Source of the DNA: Citrifermentans bemidjiense Bem
GTDB lineage: Bacteria > Desulfobacterota > Desulfuromonadia > Geobacterales > Geobacteraceae
Assembly: GCF_000020725.1 (NCBI RefSeq)
Contig: NC_011146.1
Span: 620,001-684,000 of the forward strand
Reading direction: 5' to 3'
Length of the DNA: 64,000 nucleotides
Shown here piece by piece: positions 27,577 through 36,155 of the stretch. The first letter of the stretch is position 1. Every line of letters starts with the position of its first letter. The position numbers and the translations under genes are program-made. The notes beneath the pieces are model-generated. The model worked only from the letters and a program-made list of their open reading frames with translations. It was not told the origin of the DNA and searched no databases.

Positions 27577-27773
27577 CGGCCTATTCTAGCAGATGGCGCG
27601 GTAGGGGCCAGTGTGGGGGAGTTTATTGCCGCAAGGAAGGTAGCTTCCGGCCAAGGCGGAAAAGGGGCATGCCTTGGCCGGTGTAAAAGGGTGCGTCAGA
27701 CGGAGGGACCCTCTGCTGCATCACGGGGAAGAGCAGGGCCGTGGGGCTCTTGAGGGACAGGGTGAGGGAAACA
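27577..27773. other. Intergenic stretch with an inverted repeat
   Basis: No gene. It holds an 11-bp perfect inverted repeat, 27647-27657 with 27671-27681, with no T-run on either side; this could be a weak terminator of the riboswitch-controlled kinase gene or a processing site. Confidence 0.45.
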
Positions 27774-29369
27774 CTATGCGGTTTTCCAGAGGGCAGCCAA
27801 TGCCGCTTGTAGTTGGGCAAGTTGGTAAGGCTTGGCGATGAAGCCGGCGCGGGCGTCTTCGCCTATGCAGGGCCGGATGTCCTGGTCCCCGTATCCGCTG
27901 CAAAAAAGAACCGGGAGCGTGGGGGTATCTTCGCGCAGGGCGCGGTAGGTCTCGACGCCGTCCAGTTCCGGCATGGTCAGGTCCATCAGCACGAGGTCTA
28001 TCTCGCTTTTCCGCTCCTGCCAGATCGCGAGCGCCTCGCTGCCGTTATTGACGGCAATCACCTTGAACCCCATGCTGGTGAGGAGTTCACAGCCGACGGC
28101 ACGAAGTTCCTCCTCGTCGTCTACCAGCAGGATAGTCCCTTCGAGCCGGGCGGCAGCGTTGAGCGGCAAGGGGAGGGGCGCAGCGACTTGGTCGCCGGCG
28201 GGGCAGCATGGGGGGAGGGGAAAATAGACGCTGAAAGTGGTCCCCGCGCCGGGGGCGCTGCAGAGCTGCAGCGCGCCGTTATGGGACTTGATGATGCCGC
28301 TGATGGCGGAAAGCCCCAGCCCCCGCCCGGTGAACTTGGTGGTGAAAAATGGTTCGAAGATCCGCTTCTGGGTCTCCTGGTCCATGCCGCATCCGGTGTC
28401 GGCAACCTCCAGGCACTGATAGGTTCCCGGGGGGATGACGTTGCCGAAGCAATCGACTTCCTGCTGTGCCTGCAGCACCGTCTTGTGCGAGAGGGTCACC
28501 TTGACCTTGCCCCCCTGTTCACCCAGCGATTCGGCCGCGTTCACCACCAAGTTCATCACGATCTGCTGGATCTTTGCCTCGTCGCAGGTCAGCTTGGGGA
28601 GGTCCCCGCCGAGATCGCATTCGATGGTCACTTTCTTGTTGAACGCGGGCTGCAGCATCTGCACCATGTCGCGTACCAGCGCCGGCAGGTCGATCTGCGT
28701 TTGGATCAGCGGCGCCTTGCCGGCGTAGGCCAGCATCTGGCGGCAAAGGTCGGCGGCACGGTTTCCGGCGGACTCGATCTGATCCAGGTGGCCGACGACC
28801 GGGGCGCTGGCCTGGTTCTCCTTGGCGAGCAGGCAGTGCCCGAGGATTATCATCAGGATATTGTTGAAGTCATGGGCGATGCCGCCGGTGAGAACACCAA
28901 GGCTTTCGAGCTTTTGCGATTGCAGCAGTTGCTGCTCCAACTCCAGCCGGTACTCCTCGGCCTTCTTGCGCTCGGTGACGTCGCGGGCCACGTGGACGCA
29001 GGCGGCGAGGGTTCCTTCATCGTTGTACAAAGGGGAGACCGAGATGTCGAAGAAGCCGCAGAATTTGGCGACCTCGACTTCCTCCGCCCGCGGCGCACCT
29101 CCCTCTTTCAGGCTTTTCAGCGGGCAATAAGGGGGGGGAGAGGCCAGGTCGTGGAAGAGGTCGTAGCATTTGCGTCCCGGGAGGTCCTCCGGACGCAGGC
29201 CGCAATGCTTCGCCATGGCGCGGTTGGCCCGCGAAATGGTGTGGTTGGTATCGGTGATGAAGATCAGGTCGGCGATGGAGTCGAAGGTCTGCTCCCATTC
29301 GCGCTTCCCTCGGCTGACCGCCTCGTAAATGAGCTGCGGGATGGCGATGGTGTTTTCGTCGGTCACCAT
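27774..29369 (-). CDS. Hybrid histidine kinase: PAS-HisKA-HATPase-receiver
   Basis: 531 residues from ATG 29369. PAS domain (about 25-135), HisKA with His166 in GGIAHDFNN, HATPase (NLVVNAAESL, DTGCGMD, GRGLGL) and a C-terminal receiver (LLVDDEE, LMDLTMPELDG, KPY). It has no membrane helix, so it senses inside the cell. An in-frame GTG at 29564 extends it by 65 residues, but those read as non-coding, while another frame (29363-29566) has the better start and its stop overlaps this ATG (ATGGTGA). Controlled by a GEMM-I riboswitch and terminator upstream. Similar to the 997-residue kinase at 4635-7628 but without the Cache sensor. Confidence 0.85.
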   Translation of the reverse strand: MVTDENTIAIPQLIYEAVSRGKREWEQTFDSIADLIFITDTNHTISRANRAMAKHCGLRPEDLPGRKCYDLFHDLASPPPYCPLKSLKEGGAPRAEEVEVAKFCGFFDISVSPLYNDEGTLAACVHVARDVTERKKAEEYRLELEQQLLQSQKLESLGVLTGGIAHDFNNILMIILGHCLLAKENQASAPVVGHLDQIESAGNRAADLCRQMLAYAGKAPLIQTQIDLPALVRDMVQMLQPAFNKKVTIECDLGGDLPKLTCDEAKIQQIVMNLVVNAAESLGEQGGKVKVTLSHKTVLQAQQEVDCFGNVIPPGTYQCLEVADTGCGMDQETQKRIFEPFFTTKFTGRGLGLSAISGIIKSHNGALQLCSAPGAGTTFSVYFPLPPCCPAGDQVAAPLPLPLNAAARLEGTILLVDDEEELRAVGCELLTSMGFKVIAVNNGSEALAIWQERKSEIDLVLMDLTMPELDGVETYRALREDTPTLPVLFCSGYGDQDIRPCIGEDARAGFIAKPYQLAQLQAALAALWKTA

Positions 29370-29566
29370 GCGAGCACCCGGGTGGCTGCTGCGGGGTGCC
29401 TGGGGGAGAAAAAGAGTTCCTGCGGCAAACAGTGCAGGTGAACGCCTGCGTCCAGCGCGGCAAGGCTTGTCTTGTCTGAGGCAACTGTCATTACAGCGCT
29501 CGTGCTGCGGCGCACGACTGTCAAAGGGTGGATTATTCCGATTGGCCTCTGTATATGGCAGCACAT
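29363..29566 (-). CDS. Small ORF between riboswitch and kinase
   Basis: 67 residues from ATG 29566, with AGGAGG eight bases upstream, the only good binding site after the riboswitch. Its TGA overlaps the ATG of the kinase (ATGGTGA), the mark of translational coupling. Sequence: Cys-rich start (MCCHIQRP), then a mixed segment (TSLAALDAGVHLHCLPQELF). I recognise no family. Either a real small protein or a leader that lets ribosomes reach the kinase start. Alternative: the overlapping GTG 29564 frame is the true kinase start. Confidence 0.45.
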   Translation of the reverse strand: MCCHIQRPIGIIHPLTVVRRSTSAVMTVASDKTSLAALDAGVHLHCLPQELFFSPRHPAAATRVLAW

Positions 29567-29621
29567 GGACTATGCCTCCTCTTCCTGATCCAGCTCACAA
29601 CAGCCTGCTGATCCAGAACGC

Positions 29622-29668
29622 AAAAAAGCCGGGCGCAGAATATCTAAGGATATTTCGGCAACCCGGCT
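29622..29668 (-). terminator. Terminator of the GEMM riboswitch
   Basis: Minus strand: AGCCGGG (29662-29668) with CCCGGCT (29627-29633), an inner GAAATATCC part and six T (29622-29627). It uses bases that also belong to the riboswitch closing helix, so the two structures exclude each other. Confidence 0.8.
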
Positions 29669-29734
29669 GTCTCAGGGAGACCCTATAGGCTTTCCGCCCC
29701 ATCCTCGCGGATGGTTGAGTATTATCGTGTATCC
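29648..29734 (-). promoter_or_regulatory. GEMM-I riboswitch, probably of the 3',3'-cGAMP (GEMM-Ib) subtype
   Basis: Minus strand holds ACACG, AACCATCCGCGAGGATGG, GGCGGAAAGCC, GGGTCTCCCTGAGACAG and CCGGGTTGCCGAAA, the GEMM-I order and motifs, closed by GGATA/TATCC. Aligning the stretch after CACG with Vc2 (CACAGGGCAAACC versus ATAATACTCAACC) puts A where Vc2 has G20; G20A is the change reported to favour cGAMP over c-di-GMP. The closing helix shares bases with the terminator, so ligand should switch the kinase on. The ligand call is inference. Confidence 0.8.
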
Positions 29735-29759
29735 CAAATAGGGATGTTATTTTGTTCAG

Positions 29760-29788
29760 ATTATGCACAGCTACAAAAAATATGTCAA
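29760..29788 (-). promoter_or_regulatory. Sigma-70 promoter of the GEMM-controlled kinase
   Basis: Minus-strand TTGACA (29783-29788), 17-base spacer, CATAAT (29760-29765). Start near 29753 gives a leader that begins just before the aptamer. Confidence 0.75.
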
Positions 29789-29837
29789 TGCTTTTGCTAA
29801 GACATGGAACCGAGTTGTCTAAGACAGTGGGTGACCT

Positions 29838-31733
29838 TCAAAAGTAGCGGTTCCACAACATCGTTGCTTCCCGTACCGGGTGCCCCTGGACCTCCTGATA
29901 GCTTAATTCCAGGCTCAACGAGTCGTTTCGCGCCAGCCGGAAGTTCTGCGCCACGGTCCCCTTAAGCGCGAGGCGGTTGTCGCCCAGCAGATAGTAGAAT
30001 CCCTCCCCCCGCAACTGCAGCTTCCACCAAGCGGTAAGCTGCTCCAGGGCTCCCAGGCTCACCCCCGGCCCCGCAGCGACGTTGCCTGCGAACCTTCTCC
30101 CCGCGTTCAGGTCCACCTCCCCCAGGGCATGCACAATTCCCCCGAAGGGAGAGCGCGCGGCGAACCCCCCGCCGGTGTTGACCCGGAAGATGAGGGAATC
30201 CCTGCCGTCCTTCATGGCCTCGGTGTCCCAGCCGGCGGCCACCTTCCAGGAGAGCGGAGTGAAAAAGCGGTCCCTGGGGGCGGTTGAGAAGATGTCCACA
30301 AGGTGCATGCTCTTCAGCCAGAACCGCTCGTGCTCCGGCGCATAGCGCAGCGCGGTTTCCAGGAACTTTATCTGCGCCCCCCGGATGTACCCCTGGTCCG
30401 GATCGAGCATGTCGTGGAACTCGGGCTGCAGCCTAACCTCGCCGAACCACTCGTCCCGCCGGATTCCTCCCCCGACTCCCAACTTGGTGGTCTTGTGGCC
30501 GGCATCGGGAGGGGACGGGGGCGCGACAGCGTAGGCATCATCCTCGCCCTTCCCGAGCCGGCTTCTTTGCGCCAGGATCTTCAGGTACAGCTTGTTGTAT
30601 TCGTCCTTCTCCAGTTCCTTGCGGGCATACCTCAACTGGACCACCTCCGCCGCCAGGTCCAGTATCCCCCTTTGCTCCTCAACCGATGCGCCCGCGTTCG
30701 CAGCCACGGCAGGATCGCTTTCCCCCTGGCCCAGCTTCAGGGCAGCCTTTTGGCGCTCGCCGTCCAGAAGCGACGCCATCTTCACGATCCTCGCCCCCTG
30801 GGACGGGCGGTAAACCCCCTCTTCCAGGATCCCGCTTTGTTTGGTGAGTTCTATGGTGTCGGTGGGATGTACCAGAAGGCCGGTCTGGTCGGTTAAGTGC
30901 AGGGTCGGGCGCGCCGCCTCGATCAGGAACAGCAGGTTGAAGGCGCAATTCTCATCCAGGAAGAAGTAATCCGAGGAGATCCGCTCCAACTCCAGGGTGT
31001 GCAGGAGCATCCGCTCCACTTCCGCCTGGGAGAGCCTGAGCCGGTATTCCCACATGTCCCGGTGCTCCATGTCGCCGTACTCCTTCACCTTCAAGTAGTA
31101 GGGCATCAGGGAGTAGTACCCCTTGTACTTGCCGAAGAGCCCCTTGTAGGCGTAAAGAAGCCCGTTCGAGTCGTTGGCGTCCGCGGCGTAGTTGACGGCG
31201 AAGGAGATGAGGTTGCTCTTAGTGGGGCCGTCGAATCTGAGCAGCGTGTGCCCGAACATGGACGCCGGGCTGTTGATGTGCCCTACCGGAAAGACCAGCA
31301 CCGCCGAGCGCGCGTCGACCGTTTGCAGCAGCTCCTTTTGCGCCGGGCAGGCGACCTCCTGGAGGTCCCCCGGCCCGATGCCGAGACGTTCCTTAAGCCA
31401 CTGGAGCCGCGCCGGGAATCGGCAGATGGGGTGCTCTCCGTCCACGCTCCGGGGCTGGAAGAACCCGGCGATGGTGGCCTCCAGTTCCGCCTCGGGGTTT
31501 TCGCGCCCTTCAGGGGAGAGGAAGAAGTTCGGATCCGAGATCCTGCTCTTGAAGCCGCCCGAGGTTTTCTTGTAGTGCAAGAGGATGTGCCAGTTCCTTT
31601 CGGCGGCAAGCCCCATGCTGCGGGCACGGGCGGTCAGGAGGTCGGGCTGGGAAGGAGGCGCTGCTGCGGCAGCAGGAGAAAAGAGGAGCAAGAGCCAAAG
31701 CGTGGCGAAAACGGCGCTGCGGGGGATGGCCAT
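29838..31733 (-). CDS. DUF4105 (Lnb-like) outer-envelope protein
   Basis: 631 residues. Start ATG 31733 gives a clear signal peptide (LWLLLLFSPAAAAA); the frame is open 13 codons further. The DUF4105 core is visible: PVGHINSPASMFGHTLLRFD, LISFAVNYAADAND, GYYSLMPYYLKVKEYG, EYRLRLSQAEVERMLLH and DENCAFNLLFLIE. The remaining C-terminal half is beta-rich (VGGGIRRDEWFGEVRLQPEF, repeated GE-x-L patterns) and ends in an aromatic residue, typical of a membrane barrel. The conserved Cys and His in the core suggest a papain-like (NlpC/P60-type) hydrolase. Neighbour of the DUF3015 gene on the same strand. Confidence 0.85.
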   Translation of the reverse strand: MAIPRSAVFATLWLLLLFSPAAAAAPPSQPDLLTARARSMGLAAERNWHILLHYKKTSGGFKSRISDPNFFLSPEGRENPEAELEATIAGFFQPRSVDGEHPICRFPARLQWLKERLGIGPGDLQEVACPAQKELLQTVDARSAVLVFPVGHINSPASMFGHTLLRFDGPTKSNLISFAVNYAADANDSNGLLYAYKGLFGKYKGYYSLMPYYLKVKEYGDMEHRDMWEYRLRLSQAEVERMLLHTLELERISSDYFFLDENCAFNLLFLIEAARPTLHLTDQTGLLVHPTDTIELTKQSGILEEGVYRPSQGARIVKMASLLDGERQKAALKLGQGESDPAVAANAGASVEEQRGILDLAAEVVQLRYARKELEKDEYNKLYLKILAQRSRLGKGEDDAYAVAPPSPPDAGHKTTKLGVGGGIRRDEWFGEVRLQPEFHDMLDPDQGYIRGAQIKFLETALRYAPEHERFWLKSMHLVDIFSTAPRDRFFTPLSWKVAAGWDTEAMKDGRDSLIFRVNTGGGFAARSPFGGIVHALGEVDLNAGRRFAGNVAAGPGVSLGALEQLTAWWKLQLRGEGFYYLLGDNRLALKGTVAQNFRLARNDSLSLELSYQEVQGHPVREATMLWNRYF

Positions 31734-31789
31734 GGAAGAACCCTGCTTTCGGGACAGGAAGTCGGGCGGCATCCGCCCGGATTAAAAAA

Positions 31790-31813
31790 GGTGCACGGCG
31801 TAGGCCGTGCACC
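31790..31813 (-). terminator. Terminator after the DUF3015 gene
   Basis: 10-bp perfect stem (31790-31799 with 31804-31813), four-base loop, and minus-strand run of six T. Confidence 0.85.
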
Positions 31814-31842
31814 CGGCATTTGACCACTTTGGAAAGAGACGG

Positions 31843-32307
31843 CTACCTGGTGATCGCCACCGCGTTGTCGATGACCTCGGCGAGGACGATCTTGTCTGAG
31901 GTGAAGATGTTGTTGAAGTTCGCCTGCAGCGAACTCTTGTAGGCGTCGCCCTGTGCAGGGTTGACCCCCAGCATCTCGACGAAGGTGTCCAGCGTCTCGC
32001 CCTTGCCCATGGCGATTTCCTTGGCGAGGTTGTCCATGTTGGCGCGGACGAACTCGTTCAATTTCTCGTTTTGCGCGATCTTCCCGGGCTGCTGGCATTC
32101 GGAAGTGCCGGAAGAGATGCCGAAGGTCTGGGAGCCGAAGCTGCCGTTGGTGGTGGCCTGAAGTACTTGCAGCGCGATGGAGTTGTCAGCCTTGTTCTGG
32201 AACAGCATGGTGCCGAGACCGCAACCGGTGTTGGTGTGGGCCTGTGCGGCGTAAGCTGCACCTGAAACAGTGAGACTCAGTAGAAATCCCAGCAGAAGTT
32301 TTTTCAT
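31843..32307 (-). CDS. DUF3015 family secreted protein
   Basis: 154 residues. Signal peptide about 1-22 (VSGAAYA). GCGLGTMLF, GISSGTSEC and a conserved NMDNLAKEIAMGKGETLD block are the DUF3015 pattern; two conserved Cys (near 29 and 71) may form a disulphide. GGAGAGG precedes ATG 32307. Function unknown in the family. A strong terminator separates it from the DUF4105 gene, so the two are not one operon. Confidence 0.83.
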   Translation of the reverse strand: MKKLLLGFLLSLTVSGAAYAAQAHTNTGCGLGTMLFQNKADNSIALQVLQATTNGSFGSQTFGISSGTSECQQPGKIAQNEKLNEFVRANMDNLAKEIAMGKGETLDTFVEMLGVNPAQGDAYKSSLQANFNNIFTSDKIVLAEVIDNAVAITR

Positions 32308-32462
32308 GGTCCTCTCCTTGTTAGAGAATTTTGAACTTATTATAGGGGAGGGTTCTGCGCTGTCAATGAGAGAAAGGAAAAACTTTTTTCAATAATTGCG
32401 CGGGAGTTCTACTTGGCGTCGGGTTGTTCATTAGATTAGAAAGATTTCTGGGGGAGGGGAGG

Positions 32463-32491
32463 CGTCCCCCTCCGGTGGCGGGAGGGGGACG
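32463..32491 (-). terminator. Possible terminator of the purine permease operon
   Basis: 11-bp perfect stem (32463-32473 with 32481-32491) after the permease stop. It has no T-run, so its efficiency is doubtful. Confidence 0.4.
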
Positions 32492-32510
32492 TGTCTCTTT
32501 CGAGGCCTGT

Positions 32511-33821
32511 CTATTTTGCCCCGAAGATGAAGTAGGAGAGGGAGAGCAGGGCAAGCACCCACATCCCCCCTTTCATCTCCTTGATGCGCCCGGTGGCGCC
32601 CTTCATGAGCGGATAGGCGATGAATCCGGCGGTCATGCCGACCCCGATGTTGTAGGTGAAGATCATCAGCACCACGGTCAGAAAGGCGGGGATCTGTTCG
32701 GTGAAGTCGTCGAAGTCGATCTTCGCCAGCGGGCTGATCATGAAGGAACCGATCACGATCAGGGCTATGCCGAAGGCGTGCGCCGGGACCACGGTGAAAA
32801 GGGGCGCGAAGAAGAGGGCCAGAAGGAAGAAGAAGGCGGTGACCAGGGCGGTGAAGCCGGTGCGCCCCCCCTCCTCGATCCCTGCCGCGCTCTCGATGTA
32901 GGCGCCGGTGGTGGTGGTCCCCAGAAGCGGCGCCGCGACCGTCGCCAGCGCGTCGGCGAGCATCGGCTTCTCTATCTCGGGAAGGTTCCCCTTCTCGTCC
33001 AGGAGGTCGGCCCGCATGGAAAGGCCCAGCAAGGTCCCGACGGTGTCGAGGAAAGCCATGATGAAGATGGTCAGGATGATCGGGAAGAACCCGGGGGAGA
33101 GCGCCCCCGCGAAATCGAGCTGGAACAGGATCGGGGAGATGTCCGGCGGCAGGCTGACGAAAGAGTGCGGCAGCGGGGTCACCTTGAGCGCGATCGAGGC
33201 GAGCGTGGTGGCGACGATGCCGATCATCATGGCCCCCAGCACCTTGCGGGAGATCAGCACCACGGTCAGGAGGAGGCCGCAGACGGCCAGGAGCACCGAG
33301 GGTTGGGAGAGGTCGCCAAGCTTGACCGGTGCCCCGGGAACACCGAGCACCACGATGCCGGTCTCGTTAAGGCCTATAAAGGTGAGGAAGAGGCCGATGC
33401 CGGTAGCGAAGGCGCACTTGAGCGACAGCGGTATCGATTCGGCGAGCCAGCTCCTCACCTTGAACAGGGTGAGCAGGGTGAAGAGGATCCCGGCGAAGAA
33501 GACGGCGGTCAGCGCAGTCTGCCAGGAATAGCCCATCACCTTCACCACCACGAAGGCGATGAAGGCGTTTTCGCTCATGTACGGTGCGATGGCGAAGGGA
33601 CGGTTGGCGAAGAAGGCCATGAGTACGGTGCCGAAGACGGCGGCGATGATGGTGGCGGTTGTGGAGGGGCCGCGCGGGATGCCGGCATTTTCCAGGATCG
33701 CCGGGTTGACTATGATGATGTACGCCATGGTGAGGAAGGTGGTGAGTCCTGCGATGACCTCACGCTTCATGTCGGTGCCGTAGCGCTGGAACTGGAAGTA
33801 TGCTGCTATGCGGGAGGTCAT
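32511..33821 (-). CDS. NCS2 family purine permease (AzgA/PbuG-like)
   Basis: 436 residues from ATG 33821 (GGAG 14 bases upstream). About twelve membrane helices with the AzgA signatures: GLTTFLTMAYIIIVNPAIL, GIGLFLTFIGL, DTVGTLLGLSMRADLLDEKG and TTTGAYIESAAGIEEGGRTG. It imports adenine, hypoxanthine or guanine by proton symport. The start lies two bases after the stop of a hypoxanthine phosphoribosyltransferase gene, so uptake and salvage are linked in one operon. Confidence 0.92.
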   Translation of the reverse strand: MTSRIAAYFQFQRYGTDMKREVIAGLTTFLTMAYIIIVNPAILENAGIPRGPSTTATIIAAVFGTVLMAFFANRPFAIAPYMSENAFIAFVVVKVMGYSWQTALTAVFFAGILFTLLTLFKVRSWLAESIPLSLKCAFATGIGLFLTFIGLNETGIVVLGVPGAPVKLGDLSQPSVLLAVCGLLLTVVLISRKVLGAMMIGIVATTLASIALKVTPLPHSFVSLPPDISPILFQLDFAGALSPGFFPIILTIFIMAFLDTVGTLLGLSMRADLLDEKGNLPEIEKPMLADALATVAAPLLGTTTTGAYIESAAGIEEGGRTGFTALVTAFFFLLALFFAPLFTVVPAHAFGIALIVIGSFMISPLAKIDFDDFTEQIPAFLTVVLMIFTYNIGVGMTAGFIAYPLMKGATGRIKEMKGGMWVLALLSLSYFIFGAK

Positions 33822-33823
33822 TT

Positions 33824-34375
33824 CTAGTTCTGCTCCTTCATTGCGTAGAGCGCGGGGAGATTGCGCCAGTAGCCTGCGATGTCCATGCCGCAACCGAAGA
33901 GGAAGCGGTCCTCTACCTCTAGGCCGACGAAATCGGCCTTGGCGCCGGGCGCCTTCCTGTCGTGGATCTTGTCCACCAGGACCGCGGTGTAGACCGCAGC
34001 GGCGCCTTCCTCGCGGCAGTAACGCTCGATCTCCGCAAGAGTCACCCCTTCGTCGAGGATGTCGTCCACCAAGAGCACCGTGCGCCCCTTGAGCGAGCGC
34101 TCCGGCTTTACCTTCCAGAGCAGGTTCCCGCCGGTCAGCTCAGCGCCGTAGCGGGTGGCGTGAAGATAGTCGAGTTCCAGCGCGAAGGGGAGTTTGTCCA
34201 CCAGTTTGCCGGTGACGAACAGCCCGCCGTTCATGATGCAAATCGCCACCGGGTTGCTCTCCGCCAGCCGCTCGGTTATCTGCTGCGCCATCCGTGACAG
34301 CGCATCGTCGACTTCCTGTGCGGACTTCAGACAATCGGCCTTCTGCCGGATGTCCTCCATGTCTTTCAGTAACAT
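33824..34375 (-). CDS. Hypoxanthine-guanine phosphoribosyltransferase-like protein
   Basis: 183 residues. PRPP-binding loop LLVDDILDEGVTLAE is the phosphoribosyltransferase signature, and LEVEDRFLFGCGMDIAGYWRN is the conserved purine-binding end seen in Hpt enzymes. It would convert hypoxanthine and guanine to nucleotides. The following permease (two-base gap) imports the bases. AAGGAG precedes ATG 34375. A candidate promoter lies upstream at 34412-34440; no purine riboswitch is present. Confidence 0.9.
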   Translation of the reverse strand: MLLKDMEDIRQKADCLKSAQEVDDALSRMAQQITERLAESNPVAICIMNGGLFVTGKLVDKLPFALELDYLHATRYGAELTGGNLLWKVKPERSLKGRTVLLVDDILDEGVTLAEIERYCREEGAAAVYTAVLVDKIHDRKAPGAKADFVGLEVEDRFLFGCGMDIAGYWRNLPALYAMKEQN

Positions 34376-34411
34376 TCAGGCTCCTTGGAAACTTTTGTTT
34401 CAAGCGGCGGA

Positions 34412-34440
34412 ACCATAGCAAATTTTCGCCGTGAAATCAA
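34412..34440 (-). promoter_or_regulatory. Promoter of the hpt-permease operon
   Basis: Minus strand TTGATT (34435-34440), 17-base spacer, TATGGT (34412-34417), about 36 bases before the phosphoribosyltransferase start. Each hexamer matches the consensus at four positions. Confidence 0.5.
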
Positions 34441-34526
34441 TTAATTGTGCTTTAATTATCTGCTTTGAATCGGCCGGGCGGGGCTCAGGAGGGAGAGAGG
34501 AGGGGAGGCGGGGCGGTGCCCCCGCC

Positions 34527-36131
34527 TTATGGTTCAGCAGGCCCGTCGAGAAACGCCTGCACCAAGGCCTTGCGGTCTATCTTGCTGTTGGAGGTCACCG
34601 GCAGGGAGGGGAGGTACCTGATCTGCTCCGGCACCATGTATTTCGGGAGATGGTCGCTGCAATGAACGACCAGTGTTTGGGGCTCGAGTTCGACCCCTTC
34701 GCGCAGGCATACGTAAGCGACGATCCTGCTTCCGGCGAGGTCGTCGGGGATGGCCACCGCAACCGCCTGCCGGATGTCGGGGTGGCTGTTCAGTACGATT
34801 TCGATCTCGCCCAACTCCACCCGGAACCCCTTGCTCTTCACCATATGGTCCTTGCGGCCGGCGAAGACGAAGTTGCCGGCGGCGTCCAGGCGCGCCATGT
34901 CCCCGGTCTTGTACACCCTGGCGTGGGCGGAGGGGTTGCGCGGATCCGGGGTGAACTGCGCCTGAGTTCTGCCGCAGTCGTTCCAGTAGCCCAAGGCCAC
35001 GGTGGAGCTGAGAACGTGCAGCTCACCCTCCTCTCCCGCGCCGGTCACCACGTTCCCCACCTCGTCGATAGCGAACACCTCGAAATTGGGGAAGGGGGTC
35101 CCGATCGGGATCTTCCAGGCCGCTTCCTCCACGACATCCGGGACCCTGAAATAGAGGGAGGAGTTGGCCTCGGTCTGGCCGTAGATGTTGTAAAAGACTG
35201 CAGCCGGCATGCACTGCTTCAGGATCTTCAGGTATTTGACCGGCATCAGGTCCCCGGAGAAGTGGACCAGGCGCAGCCTGTCCAGGGTGAGCCGGTCCAG
35301 CGCCCCCTGGTCCGCGAGCTTGGTAAGGAGCGACGCCACCGAGTTCCACACCGTGACTCCCTCGCTCTGCATGAAATCCGCCAGGCGCACCGGGAAGGCC
35401 GAGAGCGCATCGGGAATCAGCACCATCGTTGCAGCGCTTCTGGCGGCGCAGAAAATGTCGAAGATGGAGAGGTCGAAATGCAGCGGCGCGTGATTGGCCA
35501 GACGGTCCTGCGGCGATATCTCGAAGAAGCGGACAGCCATCTCAACGAAGGTGAGGGCGTTCAGGTGGGAGATCACCACCCCCTTGGGTGAGCCTGTGGA
35601 GCCTGAGGTGTGCAGGATATAGGCGGGAGCAGCGCCGCAAAGCCCGTCGTCCGCAGGGCACTCGCAGCTCTCGCCTAGGATCTCGTCCCAGCCGCTGCAG
35701 CTCATGCTGCCGGCCGGGTGGGGGAGTGTCACCGCCGGGGAGCCGGTGACGATGGCTGCGCGCAGCGGCGGGGCCTCCCCTGCCTCGGCCAGGAGTTGCT
35801 CCAGCAGTTGCGGCGCGGCGAGGACGATCTCGATGCCGCAGTGCCTGATGATGGAGGCCTGCCTGCTAGCCGGCGCCCCTGGGTCCAGTGGGACGTAGAT
35901 CGCGCCCGCCTTCAGGATGCCAAAGACGGAGACGATGGATTCAAGCGATTTGTTCATGAGGATTCCGACCCTGTCTCCTCTTTGCACGCCGTGCGCCTTC
36001 AGGGCTGCGCTTAGCTGGTTGCTCGCCGCCTCGAGCTCGGCGTAGGAGAGCTCCTCGTTGCGGAAGGAGACCGCGGTTTTGTCGGGGAAGGAGGTGGCGC
36101 TTCGGGTGAGTAATCGTTGCAGTAGGTACAT
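34527..36131 (-). CDS. Stand-alone amino-acid adenylation domain
   Basis: 534 residues, a free-standing ANL-family adenylation domain. Core motifs: YILHTSGSTGSPKG (A3), HFDLSIFDIF (A4), NIYGQTEA (A5), YKTGDMARLDAAG (A7), FRVELGEIE (A8) and NSKIDRKAL (A10, with the catalytic Lys). FDLS in A4 keeps the amino-acid Asp, so it likely activates an alpha-amino acid. My hand-aligned specificity code is D-L-F-N-H-S-I-S-S-K, which I cannot match. Lacks its own carrier, which is supplied by the ACP gene at the operon start. It is last in the operon, 24 bases after the dehydrogenase. Compare stand-alone adenylation proteins PltF/RedM/AnaC. Confidence 0.87.
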   Translation of the reverse strand: MYLLQRLLTRSATSFPDKTAVSFRNEELSYAELEAASNQLSAALKAHGVQRGDRVGILMNKSLESIVSVFGILKAGAIYVPLDPGAPASRQASIIRHCGIEIVLAAPQLLEQLLAEAGEAPPLRAAIVTGSPAVTLPHPAGSMSCSGWDEILGESCECPADDGLCGAAPAYILHTSGSTGSPKGVVISHLNALTFVEMAVRFFEISPQDRLANHAPLHFDLSIFDIFCAARSAATMVLIPDALSAFPVRLADFMQSEGVTVWNSVASLLTKLADQGALDRLTLDRLRLVHFSGDLMPVKYLKILKQCMPAAVFYNIYGQTEANSSLYFRVPDVVEEAAWKIPIGTPFPNFEVFAIDEVGNVVTGAGEEGELHVLSSTVALGYWNDCGRTQAQFTPDPRNPSAHARVYKTGDMARLDAAGNFVFAGRKDHMVKSKGFRVELGEIEIVLNSHPDIRQAVAVAIPDDLAGSRIVAYVCLREGVELEPQTLVVHCSDHLPKYMVPEQIRYLPSLPVTSNSKIDRKALVQAFLDGPAEP

Positions 36132-36155
36132 GGATGCCTCGCTGGGCCCCCTCCG

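Noticed and set aside
27813-29441. Long antisense ORF (542 codons) opposite the hybrid kinase
   Set aside because: It mirrors the kinase in the opposite strand, as GC-rich genes often do. The kinase has PAS, H-box, ATPase and receiver motifs; the antisense product has none.
32424-33827. Antisense ORF (467 codons) opposite the purine permease
   Set aside because: Charged low-complexity shadow of membrane-helix sequence; the permease motifs are on the minus strand.
34376-34440. Purine riboswitch in front of the phosphoribosyltransferase gene
   Set aside because: The leader is only about 30 bases from promoter to start and lacks the purine aptamer signature.
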